This document shows, piece by piece, positions 35,323-35,388 of a stretch of 35,388 nt of DNA. The stretch's first letter is position 1; each line of letters begins with the position of its first letter. Below the pieces are notes generated by a model, which was given only the letters and a program-made list of their open reading frames with translations, did not search any database and was not told where the DNA came from. The stretch is from a bacterium. Lineage in GTDB: Bacteria; Bacillota_I; Bacilli_A; Izemoplasmatales; UBA1188. The stretch covers positions 1 through 35,388 of the forward strand of contig JAFXYB010000001.1 of NCBI GenBank assembly GCA_017541975.1. Reading direction: 5' to 3'. The position numbers and the translations under genes are program-made.

Positions 35323-35388
35323 TTGTTAAGAAACTATGTAAAAAAACCTATTCTTGGGCATTTTTTACATCACCTTTTCCCTTAACAA
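35323..35388. repeat. Nested inverted repeat at the right window edge
   Basis: Outer arms TTGTTAAG (35323-35330) and CTTAACAA (35381-35388), inner arms ATGTAAAAAA (35336-35345) and TTTTTTACAT (35361-35370). Its left end repeats TGTTAAGAAACTA from the hairpin at 35257-35269. No gene is seen in 35202-35388. Confidence 0.55.

Noticed and set aside
1-35388. Mycoplasma-type code with TGA as tryptophan, given the low GC and Mollicutes-like gene content
   Set aside because: TGA ends the hsdS half-gene, ribF and mutS2 at positions where the families end or the next gene starts, and tryptophan (for example in MutS2) is TGG.

Overview
The window is AT-rich chromosomal DNA from a low-GC Bacillota bacterium, most likely class Bacilli near the Erysipelotrichales, Acholeplasmatales or uncultured RF39/RFN20-type gut lineages. 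The taxonomy is inferred from gene content. The evidence is a B-type RNase P RNA, AddAB instead of RecBCD, MutS2, RNase HIII, a very low-GC coding style, and a BspA-type leucine-rich-repeat lipoprotein typical of host-associated Firmicutes. TGA acts as a stop (ends of the hsdS half-gene, ribF and mutS2) and Trp is TGG, so this is not the Mycoplasma code. Almost every gene lies on the minus strand.

Region by region. (1) 1-5474: a type I restriction-modification operon, hsdR-hsdM-hsdS on the minus strand. The hsdS is a half-length gene that meets, tail to tail, the C-terminal end of another hsdS on the plus strand, which suggests a shuffling or phase-variable specificity locus. (2) 5475-6304: a divergent promoter region with a palindrome over the hsdR promoter, an orphan BrnA/CopG-like antitoxin gene on the plus strand, then about 360 bp packed with inverted repeats. 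(3) 6262-11270: pnp, then rnpB 13 bp after it, then nudF-lepA, all on the minus strand. (4) 11345-14685: rpsO with a structured leader and its own terminator, then a fusion of a mannose-6-phosphate-isomerase-like domain with a ROK sugar kinase, then a LacI-type regulator. The isomerase half has lost its zinc ligands. (5) 14804-19636: a 1610-residue BspA-like surface lipoprotein. (6) 19718-26409: an operon of a diadenylate-cyclase-like protein, addB and addA. (7) 26518-34244: mutS2-truB-ribF followed by tig-lon. (8) 34344-35388: divergent rnhC with its terminator, then repeated hairpins at the window edge.

Themes. Most genes are housekeeping: RNA decay and processing, translation, protein quality control, recombination. 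The unusual points are the cyclase-like sensor protein coupled to the AddAB break-repair nuclease, the pseudo-isomerase/ROK kinase fusion, a RibF without recognisable riboflavin-kinase motifs, the tail-to-tail hsdS pieces, and the hairpin cluster beside the orphan antitoxin gene. Promoters here rely strongly on an extended -10 (TGnTATAAT) with weak -35 boxes.
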